A stretch of 38,415 bases of DNA, taken from contig JAADGR010000381.1 in NCBI GenBank assembly GCA_013152225.1, positions 1 through 38,415 of the forward strand. The letters are read 5' to 3'. Below, piece by piece: positions 25,823 to 32,456 of the stretch. How positions within the stretch are numbered: the first letter of the stretch is position 1; each line of letters starts with the position of its first letter. The position numbers were made by a program, and so were the translations under genes. The notes beneath the pieces were generated by a model. That model did no database searches and was not told where the DNA came from. It saw only the letters and a program-made list of their open reading frames with translations. Source of the stretch: Calditrichota bacterium. Its GTDB lineage: Bacteria; Zhuqueibacterota; Zhuqueibacteria; Residuimicrobiales; Krinioviventaceae.

Positions 25823-26917
25823 TTACTTCATAAACGCCATTTTGCGCGTGTACTTGAAATCATTCACATCTATCGAATAGAGATATGTTCCGGTCGTTAC
25901 GACCTGACCGAAATCGTCGCGTCCATCCCAAACAGCCGAGTATTCGCCGGCAAATTTACTGGTATTCACCAATTGACGTACAAGCTGCCCGCGTATATTA
26001 TAAATAAGCAGCGTCACGTGGCCTTCGTCTTTCAATACATAACGAATGGTCGTCGATGGGTTGAAGGGATTGGGATAGTTTTGCTCAAGGTTATAAAACT
26101 TGGGCGCTGCCATTGTCTCTACTTTTTTCGGCCCATGGAATTGCATCATGCCGTTTTCCGAAACGTCGGCAACCCAGTAAAAGTAGGTTATATTTTCCTG
26201 CACATCGGGGTCTTCCCATTGATAAGAGTGCTTTGATTCGGAATTTCCCGCACCCGGGATCATTTTTGTAGTGACTTGTTTTTTTTCGCCTTTTTCCGTC
26301 AGACTTTTGAAAACATGAAAACCCAGGTTTTGTGTTTCTGATTGGGTCGTCCATGTGAGGATAACATGTCCCGGTCGGGCAGTAATACTGAATGCCGTCA
26401 TCTCGACTGATAAGGAACCCAGTTCTTTTACAGTCCATGTGCCAAAATCTGCTACTTCGCTGTCCGAGTTCTTTATTTCATAAAGGTCGGAATCACCATA
26501 ATAGGCCACACTCTGTCCGTTCACAACCGAGTCATTCCAGGCGCGGACGAAAACTTTTGTCCCGGGGACAAACAACAGAGCGTTTGAAAAATAGGCAGAG
26601 AATTTACCGGAATCCCAATCGGACTCGTTTGGAATCCCATAGCCAATGTGGGATGTCCCAAGAAGGGAATCGTCCACCGTTGTGTGGCCGAGAGAATCTG
26701 CCGGGTCTATCATGCCATTCGGACCGACCCAGATGATTTGAACAAGATCGCCGCTCGACGGATTGCCTTTCAAGTATTCCTGACCACCCAGGTCAAGGAC
26801 GCCGGAACTCGAGTAGGCAATAAATTGTGTAGGAACGAGTTGAGCGTATGCAGGTGAGCCTGACATGATGATCACGGCCATCACCAGCAATATTTGAGTA
26901 ACTTTTTGAATTTTCAT
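25823..26917 (-). CDS. secreted protein with type IX (FlgD-like) sorting domain
   Basis: About 364 aa. A signal peptide ends SGSPAYA-Q. The N-terminal half (about 30-165) is a beta-rich region I do not recognise (GDLVQIIWVGPNGMID, VFVRAWNDSVVNGQSVAYYG). A fibronectin-like segment follows (VEMTAFSITARPGHVILTWT, ENITYFYWVADVSENG), and then a typical C-terminal sorting domain: LEQNYPNPFNPSTTIRYVLK...YNIRGQLVRQL...WDGRDDFGQVVTTGTYLYSI. It is predicted cargo of the type IX secretion system, for release or attachment at the cell surface. Its place between the fn3 protein and wza genes suggests a surface role tied to the polysaccharide. The ATG at 26917 has GAGGAGG five bases upstream, which decides it over 26950. 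Confidence 0.82.
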   Translation of the reverse strand: MKIQKVTQILLVMAVIIMSGSPAYAQLVPTQFIAYSSSGVLDLGGQEYLKGNPSSGDLVQIIWVGPNGMIDPADSLGHTTVDDSLLGTSHIGYGIPNESDWDSGKFSAYFSNALLFVPGTKVFVRAWNDSVVNGQSVAYYGDSDLYEIKNSDSEVADFGTWTVKELGSLSVEMTAFSITARPGHVILTWTTQSETQNLGFHVFKSLTEKGEKKQVTTKMIPGAGNSESKHSYQWEDPDVQENITYFYWVADVSENGMMQFHGPKKVETMAAPKFYNLEQNYPNPFNPSTTIRYVLKDEGHVTLLIYNIRGQLVRQLVNTSKFAGEYSAVWDGRDDFGQVVTTGTYLYSIDVNDFKYTRKMAFMK

Positions 26918-26953
26918 TTTTTCCTCCTCACCAAACTGTTTTATCCGCATCCG

Positions 26954-28237
26954 CTAATTATTTGAATTGGGGTTGGGATAACTCCATTCATTATTCGGAT
27001 TATCGTTTTGCATCCACAAAATATAGCCTTGACCGGGAAGAAAACTCATGGACGAAACACTGACCCCGCTCATTTCCAGCCATTTTCCGCTCATTTCAGA
27101 GTTCCCGTCCTCGTAAAGCCATGCTTTTTCAAAAGTATTATTTTTCCAGGCCATAATTTGGTCTGCCAGAGCACTGATATTACTGCCTGTTACAACATCA
27201 TCTTTGGCCAGTTCGCTGGCATCCAGAGACATTTCTACGGGAAAGGAGGTTCCGATAAAGCTGTAACCCTTGGCCAATGTGACCACACGTTGTGAATCAG
27301 CGCACACAGTACCTGCCACTCGGAGAATTGTATCTGTGCTCGTACTTTGCAGAACAATCCAAAAGGATTCATCGGGTCGGATCAAAGAGGTCGACTCTGC
27401 AGTTCCCCGCATATTGACCCATTTCCCTTCAAGTGAGCCGGAGCCACCTTCGAATAGCCAGGCAGCTTCATATCCTTCGCCATTCCAGACGTATATTTTG
27501 TCCGATAATGCGCTTTGTGTGCTCCCTGTTAACTGTGTTCCGATGACGCTTGTAAGAGTAGAATCATCCGGGATCAGCGGCAAAGAAACCAGGTTGGCGG
27601 ATTTGTTCAGGCCAATGTTGAAGACGCCGACTTTATTATATTCGTGGAGAACGGATCCGCCGCTCAGTGCTTTGAGGATATAATACCTTCCGCTATCGGG
27701 TTTTGTCGGATAGTCCGTATCAGTAAAAGTTGTGGTACCTTCCAGCCGTTCAATTGGAGACGAGGGGGTGAAAAATGGATTGCTGCTGCGGTAAAGTTCA
27801 TACGCATCGGCACTCTGGATAGAAGCCCAATTTAAGCGAATGCTGGTGCCGGTGAAAACCGCGTGTAGTCTGGGAGTCCGTACAATCGCACTGACTTCTG
27901 TGGATGGCGCGCTTTCATTTCCCGATGAATCATAAGCAGTAACAACGAAAAAATAAGTTTTGCCAACGGTCAGGTTGTTTACCTGATAAGCTGTTGTGTC
28001 ACCCACGTCGATTGTTTTTGTATAATTGCTTGATTCCGCCCCATAGTAAAGTTTGTAACCTGCCAGATCGGATTCGGTGTTTGCATCCCAAGTAGCGATT
28101 AATGAACCGGAATAAGCAAACGGCACGGTTATAAAAACCAGAAAAAGCAGGGGGAGAATTGCTGTCACTTTCGAAGCCATTCCCATTCGTTGTTTTAATG
28201 TCGCTCGAAAGTTGCTTGTCTTAATAGTAGTAGTCAT
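26954..28237 (-). CDS. secreted fn3-domain protein with two internal repeats; first gene of the EPS cluster
   Basis: About 427 aa. The ATG at 28237 has GAGGTG six bases upstream. A hydrophobic signal (LPLLFLVFITVPFAYSG) is followed by a fibronectin type III domain (ATWDANTESDLAGYKLYYG, YFFVVTAYDSSGNESAPS) and a weaker second one (about 120-200). The C-terminal half contains a duplicated unit of about 85 residues. ALSDKIYVWNGEGYEAAWLF...GKWVNMRG...DESFWIVLQ is repeated as ALADQIMAWKNNTFEKAWLY...GKWLEMSG...GQGYILWMQ. There is no sorting tail and no C-terminal anchor. I do not know the function; adhesion or matrix structure is a guess from the domains. Its position just after the long leader makes it the first gene of the transcript. 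Confidence 0.72.
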   Translation of the reverse strand: MTTTIKTSNFRATLKQRMGMASKVTAILPLLFLVFITVPFAYSGSLIATWDANTESDLAGYKLYYGAESSNYTKTIDVGDTTAYQVNNLTVGKTYFFVVTAYDSSGNESAPSTEVSAIVRTPRLHAVFTGTSIRLNWASIQSADAYELYRSSNPFFTPSSPIERLEGTTTFTDTDYPTKPDSGRYYILKALSGGSVLHEYNKVGVFNIGLNKSANLVSLPLIPDDSTLTSVIGTQLTGSTQSALSDKIYVWNGEGYEAAWLFEGGSGSLEGKWVNMRGTAESTSLIRPDESFWIVLQSTSTDTILRVAGTVCADSQRVVTLAKGYSFIGTSFPVEMSLDASELAKDDVVTGSNISALADQIMAWKNNTFEKAWLYEDGNSEMSGKWLEMSGVSVSSMSFLPGQGYILWMQNDNPNNEWSYPNPNSNN

Positions 28238-28320
28238 CTGCTTCACCTCTCTTGCTATTTTGAGTGTACTCATTATTTTTCCACGTGGTGCTATTCGTAT
28301 TTCCTTACTTTTTTCTCACG

Positions 28321-28363
28321 AAAAAGTCTCTGTCGGGAACCTGACGAATCAGGCCCCCGACAG
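28321..28363 (-). terminator. intrinsic terminator in EPS leader
   Basis: An 8-bp outer and a 5-bp inner stem are capped by a TTCG loop, with TTTTT at 28325-28321. It would act only on minus-strand transcripts, because the plus side has no T-run. Confidence 0.62.
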
Positions 28364-28452
28364 ATGTGTGAGGGAACCATGAGTAGTAAATTCTGTTGTT
28401 GCGCATGAACCATCGATCGTGTCAAAGATTGCTTCGACCGAGCAGGTTCCCT
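28321..28452 (-). ncRNA. structured leader element with terminator-like hairpin upstream of the EPS genes
   Basis: On the minus strand AGGGAACC (28452-28445) can pair with GGTTCCCT (28378-28371), enclosing about 66 nt. Directly after comes a strong hairpin (CTGTCGGG/CCCGACAG with inner CCTGA-TTCG-TCAGG, 28363-28330), then AGAC and five Ts. It ends 84 bases before the first EPS gene. It is either an attenuator or riboswitch-like leader, or the 3' end of a short RNA. I could not match it to a known riboswitch class. Confidence 0.45.
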
Positions 28453-28508
28453 GATAAGAAAAGTCGTACTAAAATTGTTTGGAAAATATTATGAAAGATC
28501 AGCAGGGT

Positions 28509-28537
28509 TTGCCAGACGGCGGTGGGGATCATCAAAT
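28509..28537 (+). promoter_or_regulatory. weak sigma-70-like promoter for sRNA copy 1
   Basis: TTGCCA (28509-28514), 17 bases, TCAAAT (28532-28537). The conserved RNA start AATGCCCGC begins five bases later. The -10 is poor (4 of 6). Confidence 0.3.
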
Positions 28538-28541
28538 GAAA

Positions 28542-28630
28542 AATGCCCGCCAATTGCAGCATACCTCTCTGTTCTTTCTTCCATGGCCTCTGCTATCATG
28601 TTTGATGACTGGGCGAGTCACATTGACAGC
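28542..28630 (+). ncRNA. diverged second copy of the small RNA (or antisense target within the EPS leader)
   Basis: It aligns end to end with the sRNA at 29079-29176. The shared blocks are AATGCCCGC, CTCTGTT, TGGCC, GCTA.CA and TTTGATGACT-GGGCGAGTC. The outer stem is kept with changes (GCTATCA with TGACAGC) and the inner stem GACT/AGTC is identical. It lacks a T-run, so it is not a complete terminator. The opposite strand would be part of the EPS leader if that transcript starts near 28770. Confidence 0.45.
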
Positions 28631-28781
28631 AGTTCTTCACATTGCTAAATTATATTTATTTCAGGACAAAAAAATCCCGAAAACTGCAACCACCTTTCGT
28701 TTATCCGTGTCCTGTAATCACCTGTACCATTCGCGTCTCCGTAATATCTGCAGTCTTCGGGGAATTTCATTTATCCCTTTT

Positions 28782-28797
28782 GCATCTTCTGTGCCAA
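28782..28797 (-). promoter_or_regulatory. sigma-54 (-24/-12) promoter reading into the EPS cluster
   Basis: On the minus strand: TTGGCAC, AGAAG, ATGCA. The invariant GG (28795-28794) and GC (28783-28782) are exactly 10 bases apart, and the match to TGGCACG-N4-TTGCW misses at two positions. Transcription would start near 28770, giving a leader of about 530 nt before the first EPS gene. Confidence 0.6.
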
Positions 28798-28878
28798 AAT
28801 TAGATTGACAAGTGTATTAATGATTTATTAGAGATTATTCAAGTCATAAGGCTTTGTTTTAAAAGCTCTTACTTTAAG

Positions 28879-28896
28879 ATTTCAGTGTGCTGAAAT
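28879..28896. promoter_or_regulatory. perfect inverted repeat, candidate enhancer site
   Basis: ATTTCAG-TGTG-CTGAAAT, centred about 118 bases upstream of the predicted sigma-54 start. The distance suits an NtrC-type activator site, but only one copy was found. Confidence 0.35.
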
Positions 28897-29043
28897 AATT
28901 TTTTTAGTAAATAATTTATTGTTAAATTATAGTGGCCTTTAGGTATCGCACACCACACCGTGTTTCCTGAATGTCCCACAAATGGAACGAAAGTAAAATT
29001 TTGCGTATTAATCGAAAAAAGTTTCATTGAATTAACTTTATAG

Positions 29044-29072
29044 TTGACAAATGGAAAACAAATAATTATATT
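29044..29072 (+). promoter_or_regulatory. sigma-70 promoter of the sRNA gene
   Basis: TTGACA (29044-29049), exactly 17 bases, TATATT (29067-29072). The expected start is at A29079 or A29080. Confidence 0.68.
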
Positions 29073-29078
29073 GATAGT

Positions 29079-29176
29079 AATGCCCGCATTGGAGTTATTT
29101 CAACTCTGTTTATCTCTTGCGTGGCCAAAGCTACCAGTTTTGATGACTTGGGCGAGTCGGCTGGTAGCTTTTTTTT
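29079..29176 (+). ncRNA. putative small RNA (~98 nt) with own promoter and terminator
   Basis: The RNA starts AAUGCCCGC seven bases after a consensus-like -10. A small hairpin (GAGTT-ATTTC-AACTC, 29092-29106) is followed by a single-stranded stretch. A long terminator hairpin comes next, whose 23-nt loop holds an inner stem (GACT/AGTC around UGGGCG). The loop GGGC(G) can pair with UGCCC at the 5' end, both segments being fully conserved in the second copy, so a pseudoknot is possible. It ends in eight Ts just before the 3' end of the convergent receiver gene. No open frame of note. It does not match an RNA family that I can name. Confidence 0.6.
29127..29176 (+). terminator. intrinsic terminator of the sRNA
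   Basis: An 11-bp perfect stem (AAAGCTACCAG / CTGGTAGCTTT) continues into a T-run through 29176. Confidence 0.75.
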
Positions 29177-29178
29177 CA

Positions 29179-29604
29179 TTAAAACACTGGGGCCGGAGCC
29201 AAATTCCGTTCAATAATTGTTTCTGTTGCCGATACAATTGCGTCTGTTTCAGAAGTAGAGATGGGCTTGAAAGCCTGGTAGTTTATCCCTAATTCTGCTG
29301 CTACTTTGCGAATTCGATGATTGAAATCGTCTGTGATGAGAATGACCGGCAGGCGGGGACGTAATTTTTTAACGACCGGCAGAACTTCCACTCCCATAAT
29401 GCCTGCCAAATCGATATCCATGATCAGCAAATCGATATCGTGATCCAGGATTTTAACGAGTACGTCAATGCCTCTCTGAACTACATAGATTTTGTAATTT
29501 CCTTTACCCAATTTATTTTTGAGCGCTTCTACCGTCCGTGAGTCGAGGGTCCCAATTACTATTTTTTTCGTCGATTTCGTCTCTGAATTTGATTGCTGTA
29601 TCAT
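29179..29604 (-). CDS. stand-alone response-regulator receiver domain
   Basis: A 141-aa single CheY-like domain with no output domain. Asp63 (LLIMDIDLAG) is the phospho-acceptor, the Thr of VILITDD is the switch residue and the Lys of QAFKPIS is the conserved lysine. The acidic pair at the end of strand 1 is reduced to one Asp (GTLDSR, Asp21), so phosphorylation may be weak. It could relay phosphate, or bind a partner by protein contact. It is separated from the sigma-54 regulator gene by 315 bp that contain a terminator and a possible promoter, so it is probably its own transcript. AAGGTG lies nine bases before the ATG. Its 3' end meets the sRNA terminator head-on. Confidence 0.83.
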   Translation of the reverse strand: MIQQSNSETKSTKKIVIGTLDSRTVEALKNKLGKGNYKIYVVQRGIDVLVKILDHDIDLLIMDIDLAGIMGVEVLPVVKKLRPRLPVILITDDFNHRIRKVAAELGINYQAFKPISTSETDAIVSATETIIERNLAPAPVF

Positions 29605-29670
29605 TTTGTTTGCACCTTTTTGTTGTTGGTTCCACTGATTGCCATGCTTTTTTGACTCGTCTTGGATTTT

Positions 29671-29685
29671 ACAACATTCATGCCA
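29671..29685 (-). promoter_or_regulatory. possible sigma-54-like promoter of the receiver gene
   Basis: On the minus strand: TGGCAT, GAATG, TTGTA. GG is followed ten bases later by GT in place of the invariant GC, so this is weaker than the EPS promoter. It would give a leader of about 55 nt. Confidence 0.33.
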
Positions 29686-29868
29686 TTGAGGTCGAAAATT
29701 GCGATTTGTTTTTGCAATTGATTTTAATAAGGTTAACTAGTGGTCTGTGTTGTGATGCAAGAGATGGAAATTGGAATCTACGAGGATTTTGTTGCTTGTA
29801 AGCCACTTGATGAGACAAAACACGGTCATTGGTTTAGAGATGGAATAAAGGGGTGGGAGCAAATTCCT

Positions 29869-29907
29869 TAAAAAAGAAAAGCCCTGTCAAAGAGTTGGCA
29901 GAGCTTT
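29869..29907 (-). terminator. intrinsic terminator after the signalling operon
   Basis: The arms 29907-29895 and 29890-29878 (AAAGCTCTGCCAA with TTGACAGGGCTTT) form a 13-bp stem with one mismatch and one G-U pair. The minus strand then reads TTTTCTTTTTT. It begins 13 bases after the stop of the sigma-54 regulator. Confidence 0.72.
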
Positions 29908-29919
29908 ATTCGGTATTTA

Positions 29920-31347
29920 TTAATTGTCTATTTTCATCTTGCGGAATTCGATTCCACGATTATCGATCAACCGATAAATCGTTTTTCGGTTGAGTCCTGC
30001 GGCATCCGCGACTTTTGTAACATTGTTGTCATACTTTTCCAATAGTGTTTCGATATATTGTTTTTCCCACGTTTGCAATAATCTTTCTTTAGATGTTTTG
30101 AAATCCAATTCCGCGTTCGTGTCGACAAAGACTCTTTTTGATGTTGGCCGTAATCTTTCGGGCAAATCTTCCGGACGAACAATCGGACTATTCGAGAGAG
30201 CAATAATATGCTCGATTACACTTTCAAGTTCTCTGACATTGCCCGGCCACGGATATTGCTGCAATATTAATAATGTCTCATTTGAAAATTTATCAATTTT
30301 AATGAGGCCGCGGCTATTGGACTTTTTCAGGAAATGATAGGCCAAAACGGGAATGTCTTCTTTCCTCTCCCGCAATGGAGGAACATGCAAGCGAATCACA
30401 TTGAGGCGGAAATAAAGATCTTCACGCATCATGCCTGATTTAACCATTTCTTCCGGGTCTTTATTTGTAGCGCTGATAATGCGTACATCCACTTCGCGTT
30501 CTTTTACACTACCGAGACGTCGAACCCTGCGATCATTTAGAACGCGCAAAAGTTTGTGCTGCATTTCCAGGCTTACTTCGGCGATTTCATCCAGAAAAAT
30601 TGTTCCCCTGTCTGCAGCTTCGAACAGTCCCTGTTTGTCTGCATTTGCCCCGGTAAAAGTACCTTTTACATGACCAAATAATTCCCTTTCCAGCAAATGC
30701 TCGGGAAGCGCGCTGACCAGGACAGGAACGAAACTCTCGTCTTTCCTCTGGCTGTAATAATGAATGCCTCTGGCAATAACATCTTTACCTGTTCCCGTTT
30801 CTCCGGTAATGAAAACATTTGTAATGGTCCGGGCCACGCGCTTGGCCTTTTCGAACACATCACAAATTGGCGGACTGGTGCCGACGGCTCCGTAAAATCC
30901 ACCATCGTCCGCAATATTGACTTTACCGCGAAGATACTCGTTTTCTTGCTGCATTCGGGCATATTTAAATGCCCGTTCAATGGGGAGCAAAATATCATGG
31001 CTGATTTGAACTTTTTGGATGAAATCAAATGCGCCCTTTTTAAAAGCCTCTACCGCGACTGGCACCGTTCCATAAGCGGTATACAGCAAAATGACTGCAT
31101 CCGGATCTATCTGCCGGGCTTCTTGTAAAAATTCGATTCCTGCTAACGGTGTTTCCATCTTGAGATCTGTCAGAACGACAAGGGGTTTTTTCTCCTTGAA
31201 GACCTTTAAACCCTCTGCTTTATTATGAGCTGTCAGACAGCTATAATGTGAACTTTTGAGAAGGTTAACGATAGATTCCAGCACTGTTAATTGATCATCA
31301 ATGACCAGAATCTTGCCGTCATTGTTGTTCCGCTTTCCTTTTTCCAT
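29920..31347 (-). CDS. NtrC-family sigma-54-dependent response regulator
   Basis: A 475-aa product. The receiver domain (about 11-125) has Asp17/Asp18, phospho-acceptor Asp61 (VVLTDLKM), Thr90 and Lys112. The AAA+ domain (about 150-390) has Walker A GETGTGKD (182-189), Walker B GTIFLDEIAE (248-257) and arginine finger region REDLYFRLNVI. The sigma-54 contact loop reads GTFTGA instead of GAFTGA (229-234), an Ala-to-Thr change. The C-terminal Fis-type helix-turn-helix (about 440-467) is NNVTKVADAAGLNRKTIYRL. It should bind upstream sites and drive sigma-54 promoters; the best candidate nearby is the one in front of the EPS cluster. It is the last gene of the operon with two sensor kinases, 32 bp after the second. 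Confidence 0.9.
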   Translation of the reverse strand: MEKGKRNNNDGKILVIDDQLTVLESIVNLLKSSHYSCLTAHNKAEGLKVFKEKKPLVVLTDLKMETPLAGIEFLQEARQIDPDAVILLYTAYGTVPVAVEAFKKGAFDFIQKVQISHDILLPIERAFKYARMQQENEYLRGKVNIADDGGFYGAVGTSPPICDVFEKAKRVARTITNVFITGETGTGKDVIARGIHYYSQRKDESFVPVLVSALPEHLLERELFGHVKGTFTGANADKQGLFEAADRGTIFLDEIAEVSLEMQHKLLRVLNDRRVRRLGSVKEREVDVRIISATNKDPEEMVKSGMMREDLYFRLNVIRLHVPPLRERKEDIPVLAYHFLKKSNSRGLIKIDKFSNETLLILQQYPWPGNVRELESVIEHIIALSNSPIVRPEDLPERLRPTSKRVFVDTNAELDFKTSKERLLQTWEKQYIETLLEKYDNNVTKVADAAGLNRKTIYRLIDNRGIEFRKMKIDN

Positions 31348-31379
31348 AACACACCACCCTTCCTAACACCACGATGAAC

Positions 31380-32438
31380 TTAGACATCTGCTCTTGGCAA
31401 AAGTACTGTTACTTTGGTTCCTTTATTTACCTTACTGTTTATTTCAATGCTACCATGATGATTTGCAATGATGCCATAGCTTATCGAGAGTCCCAATCCC
31501 GGATGTCCATCACTTTTTGTCGTAAAAAACGGATCATAAATTCGTTTAAGAACTTTATTATCAATTCCTGTCCCATTATCACGAATAACGATTTTTAAAT
31601 ATTTTGAAGAAACTTTATCAACTGCGGATGATATTTTGAGAACACCACCATTTGGCATTGCTTCCAGGCCATTACGGATGATGTTGACGAATGCTTGTTC
31701 CAACGTTATTTCACTTCCGAGAATTGTCGGCAATTCTTCATCCAGAATAATCCAATAATTAATGTTATGTTGAAGCTGCAACATTTTGCTTAGTTCAATA
31801 GATTTCGCAATGATGTCATTAAGCTGCAACTTGACAAAGTTACCTTGTGGTTCCTGGCTGAACGATTGCATAGCATTTGTTATCAGAGACATCGAATAGA
31901 GCTGATCCTGCATCGATTGCAATTCACCTTTAAGATTTGAAAAATCAATGCTTACAAATCCATCAGCAAGCAATGTTCCGATCCGATTCAGCACCGAAGC
32001 GAGAGGATTGTTTAATCTGTCCGCGATTTGAGCTGCAAGGACTGACATAATGGACATTTTTTCATGTAGTTCATGCTGAAGAGCCAGGCGCGAATTCTCG
32101 GTAAAATTACGTCCGCCAAAAACCACTCCGGTTATTCTTCCATTATTAACCAGGGGTTCAATTGTTATTAAAAATGTTATAGAGTGCTTTGAGTGCGAAT
32201 GAGGAGATATAACTTTTTTAAATGTTTTGCCCTCGTTAAGAACCCTGCGACAAATCAGAGTAAATTTTTTGCTCCAAAACTTGGGCACTACATTGTAAAA
32301 ATAATCTCCTTTTTTGAATTCCTGGAAATAGCCTCTATCAGATAAAAAAGTGCCTTTGTAATCAAGGATTTTAAGGTCCTTATCAAGCACAAATTTCTGC
32401 GCCTCTGCGTTCACTTTTATTTTTTCTGTGGCATTCAT
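31380..32438 (-). CDS. histidine kinase-like protein lacking the phospho-acceptor histidine
   Basis: A 352-aa soluble protein with an N-terminal PAS-like region (about 10-115) and no membrane segment. The dimerisation helix reads LAAQIADRLNNPLASVLNRI, where kinases of this group have AHE.NNPL. The His is Asp140 and the next Glu is Arg141; the codons are GAC AGA. The ATPase domain is intact: N-box NIIRNGLEAM (Asn252, Asn256), G1 DNGTGI, F-box DPFFTTK, G2 GLGLSIS. It may bind ATP but cannot autophosphorylate in the usual way. It could be an ATP-dependent partner or inhibitor of the neighbouring kinase or a phosphatase for the regulator. It lies between the true kinase (18 bp gap) and the sigma-54 regulator (32 bp gap). 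Confidence 0.85.
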   Translation of the reverse strand: MNATEKIKVNAEAQKFVLDKDLKILDYKGTFLSDRGYFQEFKKGDYFYNVVPKFWSKKFTLICRRVLNEGKTFKKVISPHSHSKHSITFLITIEPLVNNGRITGVVFGGRNFTENSRLALQHELHEKMSIMSVLAAQIADRLNNPLASVLNRIGTLLADGFVSIDFSNLKGELQSMQDQLYSMSLITNAMQSFSQEPQGNFVKLQLNDIIAKSIELSKMLQLQHNINYWIILDEELPTILGSEITLEQAFVNIIRNGLEAMPNGGVLKISSAVDKVSSKYLKIVIRDNGTGIDNKVLKRIYDPFFTTKSDGHPGLGLSISYGIIANHHGSIEINSKVNKGTKVTVLLPRADV

Positions 32439-32456
32439 TTCAAATAATGCTTTTAA

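Noticed and set aside
28270-28800. Known EPS leader elements: ops/JUMPstart, EAR, or c-di-GMP riboswitch
   Set aside because: No GGCGGTAG-type ops core, no GEMM core and no EAR-like arrangement could be found by eye.
28479-28808. 109-aa open frame on the plus strand across sRNA copy 1
   Set aside because: Composition is not protein-like and it crosses the structured RNA and the sigma-54 promoter; no family similarity.
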